Assembly: GCF_018070465.1 (NCBI RefSeq)
Contig: NZ_JAGPXT010000022.1
Coordinates: 1-64,000 of the forward strand
From: Micromonospora sp. C95
Lineage (GTDB): Bacteria; Actinomycetota; Actinomycetes; Mycobacteriales; Micromonosporaceae
DNA: 64,000 bases
Direction of reading: 5' to 3'
In this document: positions 48,461-58,238 of the stretch, piece by piece
Layout of the letters: every line of letters begins with the position of its first letter
Numbering within the stretch: position 1 is the first letter of the stretch
Translations under genes and position numbers: made by a program
Notes under the pieces: generated by a model
What the model was told of the DNA's origin: nothing
Database searches by the model: none
Seen by the model: the letters and a program-made list of their open reading frames with translations, nothing else

Positions 48461-48501
48461 CTTGGACATTTTCCGTTAGCGCCTAACGGAAATCGTCCAA
48501 G
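48461..48501. repeat. 19-bp inverted repeat with 3-nt loop
   Basis: CTTGGACATTTTCCGTTAG (48461-48479), CGC, CTAACGGAAATCGTCCAAG (48483-48501); two mismatches. It lies 77 nt after the lipoprotein operon in otherwise GC-rich DNA and is A/T-richer than its surroundings. Likely terminator and member of the dispersed hairpin set in this window. Confidence 0.75.
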
Positions 48502-48504
48502 ATC

Positions 48505-48829
48505 TCGGCAGAGGGTTGAGATTTCGGGTGTGGAGGCGATCGATCGGTGGTGGTGGGTCTTGCGGCTCGGTTTGGCGGGGCGCCCGCTGCCAGGTGGAAC
48601 GGGCGCTTGTGGACGGGTCGGGTCAGGAAACCCCCGACGCTTCACCGACTGGGTTCCCGTCCGTCCCGCGTGACGCTGTCACGGTCGTGGGACGCCGTGC
48701 GGCAGCAGCAGGCCGCCGAGGCCCTAGGAACGTACAAGACTGGCGGAATCGGTGTGTGGCAGGCTCGTGACACCGGATCGAGGGCACCCAAGCCGCTCCC
48801 GATTGCCCGGCCTCGAGGAAGGATGCCGC
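48505..48829. other. 325-bp stretch without a supported gene
   Basis: No ORF here has convincing coding character; open frames exist only because of high GC. It contains the presumed promoter and SD (GAGGAAGG, 48812-48819) of the cupin gene. No tRNA, repeat or strong hairpin was seen. Confidence 0.5.
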
Positions 48830-49201
48830 ATGCCCAAGTCCGTTCTTCCGGTCAACCTCGCCGAGAAGCTGTCGCAGTTCAGCGAGCTGTGGTCGCAGAA
48901 GACAGTGGCAGTGCTCAACGACTACGAGGTCAAGCTGGCCAAACTGAAGGGGGAGTTCGTCTGGCACACCCACGAGGACACGGATGAACTGTTCCTGGTC
49001 ATCAGCGGACGGCTCACCATCCAGCTCAGGGAGGGCGACGTGGTGTTGGAACCCGGCGAGTTGTTCGTGGTCCCCCGTGGAGTCGAGCACTGCCCCGTGG
49101 CAGACGAGGAGACCGCGATCCTGCTGTTCGAACCGGCAGGCACGCTCAACACCGGTGATGTTGGCGGGCCGATGACCAAAGCCGCCGAGATTCTGGACTG
49201 A
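48830..49201 (+). CDS. small cupin protein
   Basis: 123 aa, single cupin barrel. Motif 1 HTHEDTDELFLVISGRLTIQ (two His, Glu metal ligands) and motif 2 GELFVVPRGVEHCPVA (third His). Such monodomain cupins bind a metal and may be isomerases, dioxygenases or sensors; the role is unknown. ATG 48830 with GGAAGG upstream. It ends 14 bp from the convergent rsmB stop, with no visible terminator between. Confidence 0.85.
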   Translation: MPKSVLPVNLAEKLSQFSELWSQKTVAVLNDYEVKLAKLKGEFVWHTHEDTDELFLVISGRLTIQLREGDVVLEPGELFVVPRGVEHCPVADEETAILLFEPAGTLNTGDVGGPMTKAAEILD

Positions 49202-49215
49202 CGCCGGGTACGCAG

Positions 49216-50619
49216 TCAGGTTCGGCGGAGCAGGGCTAGGAACATGGCGTCGGTGCCGTGCCGGTGCGGCCACAACTGCACCGTCGGTCCGTCGCCCAGC
49301 CCCGGCATGCCGGCCGGGAGCACCGTACGCGCGTCGACGAAGTCCACCGACACCCCGCTGCGGCGGGCCGCCTCGGTCACCGTCACGTGCGTCTCCACCG
49401 TGTGCGGTGAACAGGTCACGTAGGCCACCACCCCGCCCGGCCGGGCCGCCCGCAGCCCGGCGGCGAGCAACTCTCGCTGCAACCGGGTCAGGGCGGACAG
49501 GTCGGACGGCTGACGCCGCCAGCGCGACTCCGGGCGGCGGCGCAACGAGCCGAGCCCGGTGCACGGCGCGTCGACGAGCACCCGGTCGAAGTGTTCCTCC
49601 GGCAGTTTCGGCTCGGTGCCCACCAGCCGGCCGTCGGTGTTCAGCACGGTCACCGGCAGCCCTCGGGTGGCACCGGCGACCAGCCGGGCCCGGTGCTCGG
49701 CCACCTCCACGGCGGTCAGCCGGGCGTCCCGCTGCGCGGCGAGGGCCCCGAGCAGGCCGGACTTGCCGCCCGGCCCGGCACACAGGTCGAGCCACCGGCC
49801 GTCCGGGCCGTCCACCGGGGCCAGCGCGAGCGCGTTCGCCACCAGTTGGGACCCCTCGTCCTGGACGTGAGCCCGACCGTCGGCCACCGCCGCCAACTCC
49901 CCCGGCGCGCCACCGGCCAGGTAGACAGCGTACGGCGAGAAGGCACCGGGCGCGCCGCCCACCTCGTCGGCGAGGTCGACCGGGTCGGCCAGGCCGGGTC
50001 GGGCGCACAGGTGCACCGGCGGGCGCTCATTGTCCTCGATCAGCAGGCGGGTGGTCTCGCCGAGGTCACCACCGAGCGCCTCGTTGAACGCCCGCACGAT
50101 CCACTGCGGATGGCTGTAGGCAAGTGCGAGGTGACCGATCGGGTCGCTCTCGACCGGTGGTGCCAGTCGGGTCACCCACTCGTCGGCGTCGCGGGTGGCG
50201 ACCTCGCGCAGCACCGCGTTGGCGAACCCGGTGGCACCCTGACCGACCGCCCGGACCAGGTCGACGGTGGCGGAGACCGCCGCGTGCGCCGGCACCCGGG
50301 TGTACAGCAGTTGGTACGCGCCGATCCGCAGCGCGTCGCGGACCGGCGGGTCGATCCGCTGCACGTCCCGCCCGGCCGCATCGGTCAGGATCGCGTCGAG
50401 GGTGCCGAGGTGGCGCAGGGTGCCGTAGGTCAGTTCGGTGGCGAAGGCGGCGTCCCGGCCGAAAAGTCCCGCGTCGGTCAGGATCGCCGGCAGCACCAGA
50501 TTCGCGTACGCATCATCGCGGTGCACCGCCGCGACCGCCTCGTACGCCGCGTACCGTGGCCGGTCGACCAGCGGCCGCCCCCGACGCTCCCCGCTACGGC
50601 GGGCGGCGGTCTCCCTCAC
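49216..50619 (-). CDS. rsmB: 16S rRNA m5C967 methyltransferase (RsmB/Fmu)
   Basis: 467 aa. N-terminal NusB-like RNA-binding domain (~20-155, AAYEAVAAVHRDDAYANLVLPAIL...ELTYGTLRHLGTLDAIL) and a C-terminal SAM-dependent methyltransferase (DLCAGPGGKSGLLGALAA SAM loop; VLVDAPCTGLGSLRRRPE and AYVTCSPHTVETH, the two catalytic Cys). It has an internal insert at ~255-270. ATG/GTG start at 50619; the fmt stop overlap (ATGA-type, 50616-50619) shows coupling. Confidence 0.94.
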   Translation of the reverse strand: MRETAARRSGERRGRPLVDRPRYAAYEAVAAVHRDDAYANLVLPAILTDAGLFGRDAAFATELTYGTLRHLGTLDAILTDAAGRDVQRIDPPVRDALRIGAYQLLYTRVPAHAAVSATVDLVRAVGQGATGFANAVLREVATRDADEWVTRLAPPVESDPIGHLALAYSHPQWIVRAFNEALGGDLGETTRLLIEDNERPPVHLCARPGLADPVDLADEVGGAPGAFSPYAVYLAGGAPGELAAVADGRAHVQDEGSQLVANALALAPVDGPDGRWLDLCAGPGGKSGLLGALAAQRDARLTAVEVAEHRARLVAGATRGLPVTVLNTDGRLVGTEPKLPEEHFDRVLVDAPCTGLGSLRRRPESRWRRQPSDLSALTRLQRELLAAGLRAARPGGVVAYVTCSPHTVETHVTVTEAARRSGVSVDFVDARTVLPAGMPGLGDGPTVQLWPHRHGTDAMFLALLRRT

Positions 50620-51542
50620 GCGAACTCCTCCCCGGCGCCGACCCGGGCGCCGCGCGCCCAGTCGGTTGCCGGCATGGCCCGCTTGCCGGCCGCGCGAACC
50701 TCGCCGAGGCGGACCGGGACGGTGGCCGTGCCGGCCAGCACCCGCGCCTTCTCCACGAGCAGCTCACCGGGCTTGAGGTCGGGCGCGTCCGGTGCCGGGG
50801 TGACCGGGCCGAGCTTCACCCGCTCGTCCCGGAAGGTCGTCCACGGCCCGGGAGCCGGGGTACAGGCCCGGATGCGCCGGTCCACCGCGAAGGCCGGGTC
50901 GCCCCAGCGCACCCGGGCGTCCTCCACGGTCAACTTCGGGGCCAGCGAGACGCCGTCGGCGGGCTGCGGCTCGGCCCGGGCGGTGCCGTCCTCCAGCGCG
51001 TCCAGCACCGCCACCAGCAGCCCGGCGCCGCTGTGCGCCAAGCGCTCCAGCAGGTCACCGGAGGTGTCCCCGGGCCGGATCTCGTCGGTGAGCGTGCCGT
51101 AGACCGGGCCGGTGTCCAGCCCCTCCTCCAGGTGGAAGACGCTGGCTCCGGTCAGCTCGTCGCCGTGCAGCACCGCGTGCTGCACGGGCGCGGCACCCCG
51201 CCAGGCCGGCAGCAGCGAGAAGTGCAGGTTCACCCAGCCGTGCCGGGGAATCTCCAGCGCGACCGGCGGCACCAGCGCGCCGTAGGCGACCACCGGAACG
51301 CAGTCCGGTGCCAACTCGCGCAGCCGGTCCAGGAACTCCGGCTCACGCGGACGCGCCGGGGTCAGCACCTCGACACCCCGCTCGTCGGCCCAGGCGCCGA
51401 CCGGGGAGCGGACCAGCCCCCGACCACGCCCGGCGGGCGCGTCCGGCCGGGTGACCACGGCGACCAGCTCGTGCCGGGAGTCGGCCACGGCGGCCAGGGC
51501 CGGAACGGCAACGGCCGGCGTACCGGCGAAGATCACACGCAT
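50616..51542 (-). CDS. fmt: methionyl-tRNA formyltransferase
   Basis: 308 aa, formylates initiator Met-tRNA with 10-formyl-THF. VIFAGTPAVAVPALAAV opening, catalytic region HGWVNLHFSLLPAWRGAAPVQHAVLHGDELTG (N/H with SLLPxWRGAAP) and a C-terminal OB-like tRNA-binding domain. It lies 4 bp after def and overlaps rsmB, the classical def-fmt-rsmB cluster. Confidence 0.96.
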   Translation of the reverse strand: MRVIFAGTPAVAVPALAAVADSRHELVAVVTRPDAPAGRGRGLVRSPVGAWADERGVEVLTPARPREPEFLDRLRELAPDCVPVVAYGALVPPVALEIPRHGWVNLHFSLLPAWRGAAPVQHAVLHGDELTGASVFHLEEGLDTGPVYGTLTDEIRPGDTSGDLLERLAHSGAGLLVAVLDALEDGTARAEPQPADGVSLAPKLTVEDARVRWGDPAFAVDRRIRACTPAPGPWTTFRDERVKLGPVTPAPDAPDLKPGELLVEKARVLAGTATVPVRLGEVRAAGKRAMPATDWARGARVGAGEEFA

Positions 51543-51546
51543 CCGG

Positions 51547-52107
51547 TCACCGCCCCAGGCCGAAGGGGCTGCCGGCGGCGTGCGGGCTCAGCTTGACCGT
51601 CGGCGGAGCGGCCGCGTCGTACCACTCGGCCTGGCGGATCGCCTTCATCGCCTCCTTGCGACCGGCCGGATCCAGCCGGTCGAGGAAGAGCACCCCGTCG
51701 AGGTGGTCGGTCTCGTGCTGCACGCAGCGCGCCATCAACCCGGTGCCGACGATCTGCATCGGGTCGCCGTAGCCGTTGAAGCCCTTGGCGATCACGTTCT
51801 GCCGGCGCTTGGTGTCGAAGTAGAGCCCGGGAATGGACAGGCACCCCTCCGGACCGTCCTGCTCCTCCTCGTCGGGAAACTCCAGCACCGGGTTCACCAG
51901 GTGGCCGAGCACGTCGTCGACGTCGAAGGTGAACACCCGCAGGCCCACACCCAGTTGCGGCGCGGCGAGACCGGCACCGCCCTGCTCACGCATGGTGTCG
52001 GTCAGGTCCTCGACGAGCTTGCGCAGCTCGACGTCGAAGTCGACCACCGGATCGGCCGGCGTGCGCAGCACCGGATCCCCGAACAGACGGATGGGCTGGA
52101 CGGTCAC
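51547..52107 (-). CDS. def: peptide deformylase
   Basis: 186 aa metalloenzyme removing N-formyl groups. The three motifs are present: GGAGLAAPQLG (GxGxAAPQ), EGCLSIP with the metal Cys, and QHETDHLDGVLFLD (HExxH in the family form QHExDHLxG). Start GTG 52107 (VTVQPIRLFGDPVLR); AAGGAG precedes it by ~12 nt. The ORF is open upstream but not homologous. Confidence 0.96.
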   Translation of the reverse strand: MTVQPIRLFGDPVLRTPADPVVDFDVELRKLVEDLTDTMREQGGAGLAAPQLGVGLRVFTFDVDDVLGHLVNPVLEFPDEEEQDGPEGCLSIPGLYFDTKRRQNVIAKGFNGYGDPMQIVGTGLMARCVQHETDHLDGVLFLDRLDPAGRKEAMKAIRQAEWYDAAAPPTVKLSPHAAGSPFGLGR

Positions 52108-52147
52108 GCGGGTCGGCTCCTTCGCGGCGGGACGGGAGTGCCGTACC

Positions 52148-52153
52148 AGTCTA
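52148..52153 (-). promoter_or_regulatory. candidate -10 box of def-fmt-rsmB
   Basis: Minus strand TAGACT in GTCCGTAGACT, ~46 nt before def; the same 11-mer precedes pheST. -35 not clear. Confidence 0.4.
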
Positions 52154-52188
52154 CGGACTGCCGGTGGTCGCACCGGCCGGCGGCGGGC

Positions 52189-53169
52189 TCAGCCGGCGGG
52201 GCTCTCCCCGGCCAGCACCGCGTCGCCGGCGAGCAGGGCGTGCTCGGGCAGCGGCAGGTGGATGTCGTGGGCCGCTTCCCAGTCGTGGATCAGGCTGGGA
52301 CTGGCCTGCGCGACGAAGTACTCGACCGCGCTCATCCCACCGACGACCGGCTCCTCGACCTCGGCGACCAGTCGGCCCGCCACCAGCCGGGACCCGTTGC
52401 GCAGTGCGGCGCTGAGTCGACGGTGCCCGTTGACCACGAAGAAGTACTCGCCGGTGTACCCGATCTCCAGGGGTTCCAGGCCGGCCTCCCCGGCGGCGGC
52501 GACCTCGCCGGTGGGGGTCGAGTCCCACATGCCGCGCAGTCCGGCCGCGTCCTCGGTCGGGTAGACCCGGCCCGGGTCGAGCAGCAACAGCGGCGGCGCG
52601 CCCCGCAGCACCTCCGGCGCCAACCGTCCCTCATACGCATCGACGACGCGGTCGATCACCTCGTCGGCGGACGCCCGGGTGGTGTCGCAGATCAGGTCGT
52701 AGTTGCGCAGCCGGGCCTTGTCCACGCCGTACCGGACCAGGAACCGGCCACGCTCGCTCTCGCTGCGTTCCCTGAGCCTGGCCTTCGCCTCGTCCAACGA
52801 GGTGTAGCTCTCGGCCGGCCCGGAGGGGCGCAGCAACACCCGGCGGGCGGCCTCCCCCGGCTCGGTGATCATGTGCACCTTGAGGGCGTCGGTAAAGAAG
52901 TGCCAGGCCAGCCGGGAGTCCATGACCAGGCTCTCACCGGAGGCGGCGATGTCGCGCTGGAGCTGATCGACATAACCGTCGACGGCCTGGTCCAACTCGG
53001 CGTGCAGGTTCAGCTGGAGCGCGGTCATCTGCCGCTCCTGCGCCATCTGCCGGTAGAGATCACCGACGCTGACCCGGCGCAGGCCGAGTCGCTTGGCAAT
53101 CTCGACCGAGACCGTGCTCTTGCCGCTGCCCAGGTCACCGTTGAAGACGATCGACTGACGAACGGTCAC
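52189..53169 (-). CDS. cytidylate-kinase-like protein fused to a ParB/sulfiredoxin-like domain
   Basis: 326 aa. Residues ~1-170 resemble small nucleotide kinases of the cytidylate kinase family: P-loop NGDLGSGKSTVS, RLGLRRVSVGDLYRQMAQERQM, SLVMDSRLAWHFF, and a basic lid-like stretch. Residues ~185-290 resemble a ParB/sulfiredoxin fold: LLDPGRVYPTED (a P-x-D/E strand), then LEIGYTGEYFFVVNGHRRLSAAL, the GHRR motif of ParB-like nucleotide-binding domains. I know no standard gene of this architecture. GTG 53169 (VTVRQSIVFNGDLG) chosen; GTG 53190 would add seven codons. Function unknown; a CMP/CTP-linked role is only a guess. Confidence 0.7.
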   Translation of the reverse strand: MTVRQSIVFNGDLGSGKSTVSVEIAKRLGLRRVSVGDLYRQMAQERQMTALQLNLHAELDQAVDGYVDQLQRDIAASGESLVMDSRLAWHFFTDALKVHMITEPGEAARRVLLRPSGPAESYTSLDEAKARLRERSESERGRFLVRYGVDKARLRNYDLICDTTRASADEVIDRVVDAYEGRLAPEVLRGAPPLLLLDPGRVYPTEDAAGLRGMWDSTPTGEVAAAGEAGLEPLEIGYTGEYFFVVNGHRRLSAALRNGSRLVAGRLVAEVEEPVVGGMSAVEYFVAQASPSLIHDWEAAHDIHLPLPEHALLAGDAVLAGESPAG

Positions 53170-53363
53170 GACTTGTCCACCCCTGATCACCGGCCGGTTG
53201 AGATCATCGATTTCCGCGCCGGGCCGACGCGGTACCCGCCGTCGTCGCGCCGCCCTCGGACATCTCCAGCTCGACCTGGAGTCGCCGTACGCACCGGCAT
53301 GACGGGCGATGCTACCACCCCTGAAGGGCCCGACCTGAGTACGCCACTGTGAGCTGATGTGCC

Positions 53364-53392
53364 GTTACTACCAGTCATGATCGAGTAACATA
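53364..53392 (-). promoter_or_regulatory. A/T-rich palindrome and -10 upstream of the kinase-ParB gene
   Basis: GTTACT (53364-53369) and AGTAAC (53384-53389) are inverted around 14 nt, and a minus-strand TATGTT (-10-like, 53392-53387) overlaps the right arm. It sits in a conspicuous A/T-rich island (53360-53400) ~200 nt before the gene, so the leader would be long; what lies in 53191-53363 is not clear. Confidence 0.4.
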
Positions 53393-53439
53393 TCGCATCG
53401 ATTGGGGACATCCGCCGCCACCCACCGTAACCGGTCGGG

Positions 53440-55415
53440 TCAGAACAGCGCGAGCGGGTCGACCTGGAGGCGCACCGGTTCGGTCGCCTTGCGGGCGCTG
53501 CGCACCCCGGCCGCCGCGTGCAACGCACCGGCCAGGGCGGCGGCCCTGGCCCTGGGCACCCGTACCAGCATCCGCTCCCGCTCGCCGTCGGCCGGCACCG
53601 GACCGAGCAGCTCGGCCCCGTCGGGCAGCCGCGCCTGCGCCAACAGGTCGGCGACCGCGACCGGCAGGCCCGTCACGCTGGCCATCCGCATCGCCGGTGG
53701 AAAGCCCAGCTCCCGCCGCTCGGCCAGCTCACGGGCCGCGAACCAGCCGGCGTCCCAGCGCAGCAGCGCCTGCACCGGTGCGAGCGCGCCGTCGGCGACC
53801 ACCACCACCCGACCACCGTCGGAGGCCGGCCGGGCCAGGGCCGCGGCGGCCGTCCAGCGGCGCAGCGCCTCCTCCCCGGCCCGCAGGTCGGCGCGGGTGA
53901 GCAACGCCCAGGTGTCCAGCAGCAGGATGGCGCCGTAGCCGCCCGCCGCCACCGGCTCGGCGCCCGGGGTCGCGATCACCAGGCCGGCGCCGCCGGGGAT
54001 GTCGGCCAGCACCTCCTCCCGGCCGGAGGTGCGCACCGGCACCCCCGGGAAGGCCCGGCCCAACTCCTCGGCGGTCCGCCGGGCACCGGTGACCGAGGCC
54101 CGCAGTCGCCGCCCGCCGCACTGGGGACAGGCGTACGCGGCGGCGATCCGGGCGCACCAACGGCAGGCCGGCGACCCGCCGGCCGAGGGCAACGCGAGCG
54201 GGCCGGCGCAGTGCGGGCAGCGGGCCGGGGTGCGGCAGTCGGCGCAGGCCACCGAGGGCAGGTAACCGCGTCGGGGCACCTGGACCAGGACCGGCGCGTC
54301 CGCGCGCAGTGCCTCCCGGGCCGCGGTCCAGGCCAGGCTCGGCAGCCGGGCGGTCGCCGCACCGGGATCGCGGGCCAGCTGCGGGTCGTCGCCGGTCGGC
54401 ACGATCGCGGGGGTACGCGCCCGCAGCACCGCCCGGTCGGCGACCACCTCGCGGGCCCAGCCGGTCTCCACCAGCAACTGCGCCTCGGCGGTACGGGCGT
54501 AGCCGCCGACAAGCACACCGGACTCCGCCAACTGGGCCCGGGTGAGCAGCACGTCGCGGGCGTGCGGGTAGGGGGCTCGCGGCTCGGCGTGCAGGTCGTC
54601 ACCGTCGTCCCAGATGGCCACCAGTCCCAGCCGGTCGACCGGGGCGAACATGGCTGCCCGGGTGCCGATCACCACCGGGACGTCGCCGCGACGAGCGGCC
54701 AGGAACGCGCGGTAACGCCGCGCCGGGCCGAGGGCGGCCGACAGGCAGACGTGCCGGCCCGCGCCGAGCCGCGCGGTCAGGGCGGCGTCGAGCCGGTCCA
54801 GGTCCCGTCCGTCGGCGACCACCACCAGTGCGCCCCGGCCGGCGGCCACCGTGGCGGCGACGGCGGTGGCGTAGCGGGCCGCCCAGTCCTCCCCCGGCAG
54901 CGCCGACCACACCGCGCGGGGAGAGCGCCCGCCGGCCAGCGCCCGCAGCAGCGCCGGCCCGGCCGGATAGTCGCGCCAGCCTTCCGGCTCCGGCTCCGGC
55001 TCAGGTTCCGGCTCCCCGGCTGGCGGGGCCGCGGTGATGATCTCCTTCTCCACCCGGGCGTGCCGGGGTGGGACCGCCAGCCGCAGCACGTCGGCCAGGC
55101 TGCCGGCGTACCGGTCGGCGACGACCCGGGCCAGCCGGGCCACCTCCGGGGCGAGCACCGGCACCGCAGAGACGACCTTGTCCAGGTACGCCAGCCGGGG
55201 GTGGTCGGATCGTTCGGTGCGCTCCAGCAGCCAGCCGTCGACGAGTTGGCCGGCGAAGCGCACCTTCACCCGTACGCCGGGCACGGCGTCGGCGGCGAGC
55301 GCCTGCGGAACCAGGTAGTCGAACGGCCGGTCCAGATGGGCCAACGGCACGTCGACGCAGACACGGGCGACCGGCGACCCGTCAGCGGGCCGCCGGTCGT
55401 CACGCCGGGTGGTTG

Positions 55416-55419
<4 letters not shown>
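53440..55419 (-). CDS. priA: PriA-like primosomal protein N' (helicase motifs lost, CTG start proposed)
   Basis: 659 aa from the proposed start. N-terminal 3'-DNA-binding domain (ARVCVDVPLAHLDRPFDYLVPQAL; GVRVKVRFAGQLVDGWLLERTE), Zn-binding Cys (CADCRTPARCPHC, CPQC) and a helicase-like core with degraded ATPase motifs: no GKT Walker A, and DEAH replaced by WDDGDD, the actinobacterial ATPase-dead PriA. The conserved RVCVD sequence lies upstream of the first GTG (55350); no ATG, GTG or TTG is in frame, but CTG at 55419 overlaps the metK stop as CTGA. Use of CTG is inference; 55350 is the conservative start. Confidence 0.85.
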
Positions 55420-56609
<1,190 letters not shown>

Positions 56610-56642
56610 GGTACTCCTAAGTCTTGGACGTCGTTCCGCGGC

Positions 56643-56648
56643 AGTCTA
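56643..56648 (-). promoter_or_regulatory. candidate -10 box of metK
   Basis: Minus strand TAGACT ~34 nt before the metK start. The -35 is weak; no SAM riboswitch motif is seen in the short leader. Confidence 0.4.
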
Positions 56649-56696
56649 GTCACCAACCGTCGACGGCATCGTCCACGGTCGTCTCGGGCCCAGCCG

Positions 56697-57908
56697 TCAG
56701 GAGGAGTTGCCGGCCAACCGGGCGACCACCAGGTCCCACACCCCGTCGGCGAGCTCCTCCTTGGACTGCTCGGGCATCCGGCTGACCGAGCCGTCCACGC
56801 TGATGACGGTGGCCGCGTTGGTCTCGGCGCCGAAGACCTTGTCCGGCCCGACCTCGTTGATGACGATGAGGTCGGCCCGCTTACGGGCCAACTTGGCCCG
56901 TCCGTTGGCCTCGGCGTCGCCGGTCTCGGCGGCGAACACCACCAGCACCTGCTCCGGCCGACGACGCTGACCCAGCTCGGCGGCGATGTCCGGGTTGGTC
57001 ACGAGTTCGATGGTGGGTGCGGTGCCGTCGTCCGACTTCTTGATTTTGCCAGGCGTGTACGTCGCCGGGCGGAAATCGGCCGGAGCCGCCGCCATCACCA
57101 CCGCGTCGGCGTCCACCGCCGCCTTCAACGTGGCCTCCCGCAGCTCCCCGGTCGTGCCGACGCGGACCAGGTCCGCACCGGCCGGGTCGGGCAGTGCGAC
57201 GTTGGCCGCGATCAGCGTGACGCGGGCGCCACGGGCCAGGGCGGCCCGGGCGAAGGCGTAGCCCTGCTTGCCGGAGGACCTGTTGCCCAGGAAACGCACC
57301 GGGTCCAGCGGTTCCCGGGTGCCACCGGCGGTGACCACCACCCGGCGGCCGGCCAGGTCGGCCGGCGCGTCGACACCTCGGGCCAGGATGCGGCGGGCGA
57401 CCGCGAAGATCTCGGTCGGCTCCGGCAGCCGGCCCTTGCCGGTGTCGGCACCGGTGAGTCGCCCCACGGCCGGCTCGACGACCCGGACACCTCGGGCGCG
57501 CAGCGTCGCGACGTTGGCGACGGTGGCCGGGTGCTCCCACATCTCGGTGTGCATGGCCGGCGCCAGCAGCACCGGGCAGCGGGCGGTGAGGAGGGTGTTG
57601 CTGAGTAGATCGTCGGCGAGGCCGTGGGCGGCGCGGGCCAGCAGGTCGGCGGTGGCGGGCGCGACCACCACCAGGTCGGCCTGCTGGCCGAGGCGCACGT
57701 GCGGTACCTCGTGCACGTCGGACCAGACGTCCTCGGCGACGGGCTGCCCGGAGAGCGCCGCCCAGGTCGGCGCGCCGACGAAGCGCAGGGCGGCCGCGGT
57801 CGGCACCACCCGCACCTGGTGGCCCGACTCGGTGAACAGGCGCAGCAACTCACACGCCTTGTAGGCGGCGATCCCGCCGCCGACGCCGAGGATGATCCGG
57901 GCGTTCAT
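56697..57908 (-). CDS. coaBC: phosphopantothenoylcysteine synthase/decarboxylase
   Basis: 403 aa bifunctional CoA-synthesis enzyme. N-terminal CoaC flavodoxin-like decarboxylase (~1-185): ILGVGGGIAAYKACELLR, VLLAPAMHTEMWEHPATVAN (PAMHxxM motif). C-terminal CoaB (~190-400): VVVTAGGTREPLDPVRFLGNRSSGKQGYAFA and the KIKK dinucleotide site (TPGKIKKSDDG). ATG 57908; the open frame upstream is not homologous. Downstream of rpoZ by 13 bp. Confidence 0.96.
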   Translation of the reverse strand: MNARIILGVGGGIAAYKACELLRLFTESGHQVRVVPTAAALRFVGAPTWAALSGQPVAEDVWSDVHEVPHVRLGQQADLVVVAPATADLLARAAHGLADDLLSNTLLTARCPVLLAPAMHTEMWEHPATVANVATLRARGVRVVEPAVGRLTGADTGKGRLPEPTEIFAVARRILARGVDAPADLAGRRVVVTAGGTREPLDPVRFLGNRSSGKQGYAFARAALARGARVTLIAANVALPDPAGADLVRVGTTGELREATLKAAVDADAVVMAAAPADFRPATYTPGKIKKSDDGTAPTIELVTNPDIAAELGQRRRPEQVLVVFAAETGDAEANGRAKLARKRADLIVINEVGPDKVFGAETNAATVISVDGSVSRMPEQSKEELADGVWDLVVARLAGNSS

Positions 57909-57921
57909 GGACGCGCGGAAA

Positions 57922-58185
57922 CTACGGCTGGTCGGTCGGCTCAGCGGTGAGCAGGCCCGAGTTGATCTCGCGCATCGCGATGGAGAGCGGCTTCTCCTGG
58001 GGAGTGGTCTCGACAAGCGGGCCGACGTACTCCAGCAGGCCCTCACCGAGCTGGCTGTAGTAGGCGTTCACCTGACGGGCGCGCTTGGCCGCGAAGATGA
58101 CAAGCGCGTACTTCGACGTCGTCTTCTCCAGGAGTTCGTCGATCGGCGGGTTGGTGATGCCTTCGGGGTTGGCGATGGATCCCAC
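57922..58185 (-). CDS. rpoZ: RNA polymerase omega subunit
   Basis: 87 aa. GITNPPIDELLEKTTSKYALVIFAAKRARQVNAYYSQL is the omega signature (nPpIDeLl.k..sKY.Lvi.aaKRARQ). It folds onto RNAP beta' and in proteobacteria helps bind ppGpp. GTG 58185 with GAGG upstream. Confidence 0.95.
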   Translation of the reverse strand: MGSIANPEGITNPPIDELLEKTTSKYALVIFAAKRARQVNAYYSQLGEGLLEYVGPLVETTPQEKPLSIAMREINSGLLTAEPTDQP

Positions 58186-58238
58186 GGATGAACCTCTGCG
58201 TCTTTCGCACGGACCGCGCGTACGCGCGGTGCCGGCGC

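Noticed and set aside
48720..48800. possible tRNA (ACTGGCGGAATCGGT... GGATCGAGGGCACC)
   Set aside because: No acceptor or anticodon stem can be formed; loop distances do not fit a tRNA.
48547..48987. 146-aa ORF upstream of the cupin gene
   Set aside because: Overlaps the cupin in another frame and has no motifs; only a GC-rich open frame.
53191..53363. short ORFs in the long leader of the kinase-ParB gene
   Set aside because: No SD or family resemblance; possible only by chance in GC-rich DNA.
56610..56696. SAM riboswitch before metK
   Set aside because: The gap is only 87 bp and lacks the conserved SAM-I/SAM-II/SAM-IV cores.
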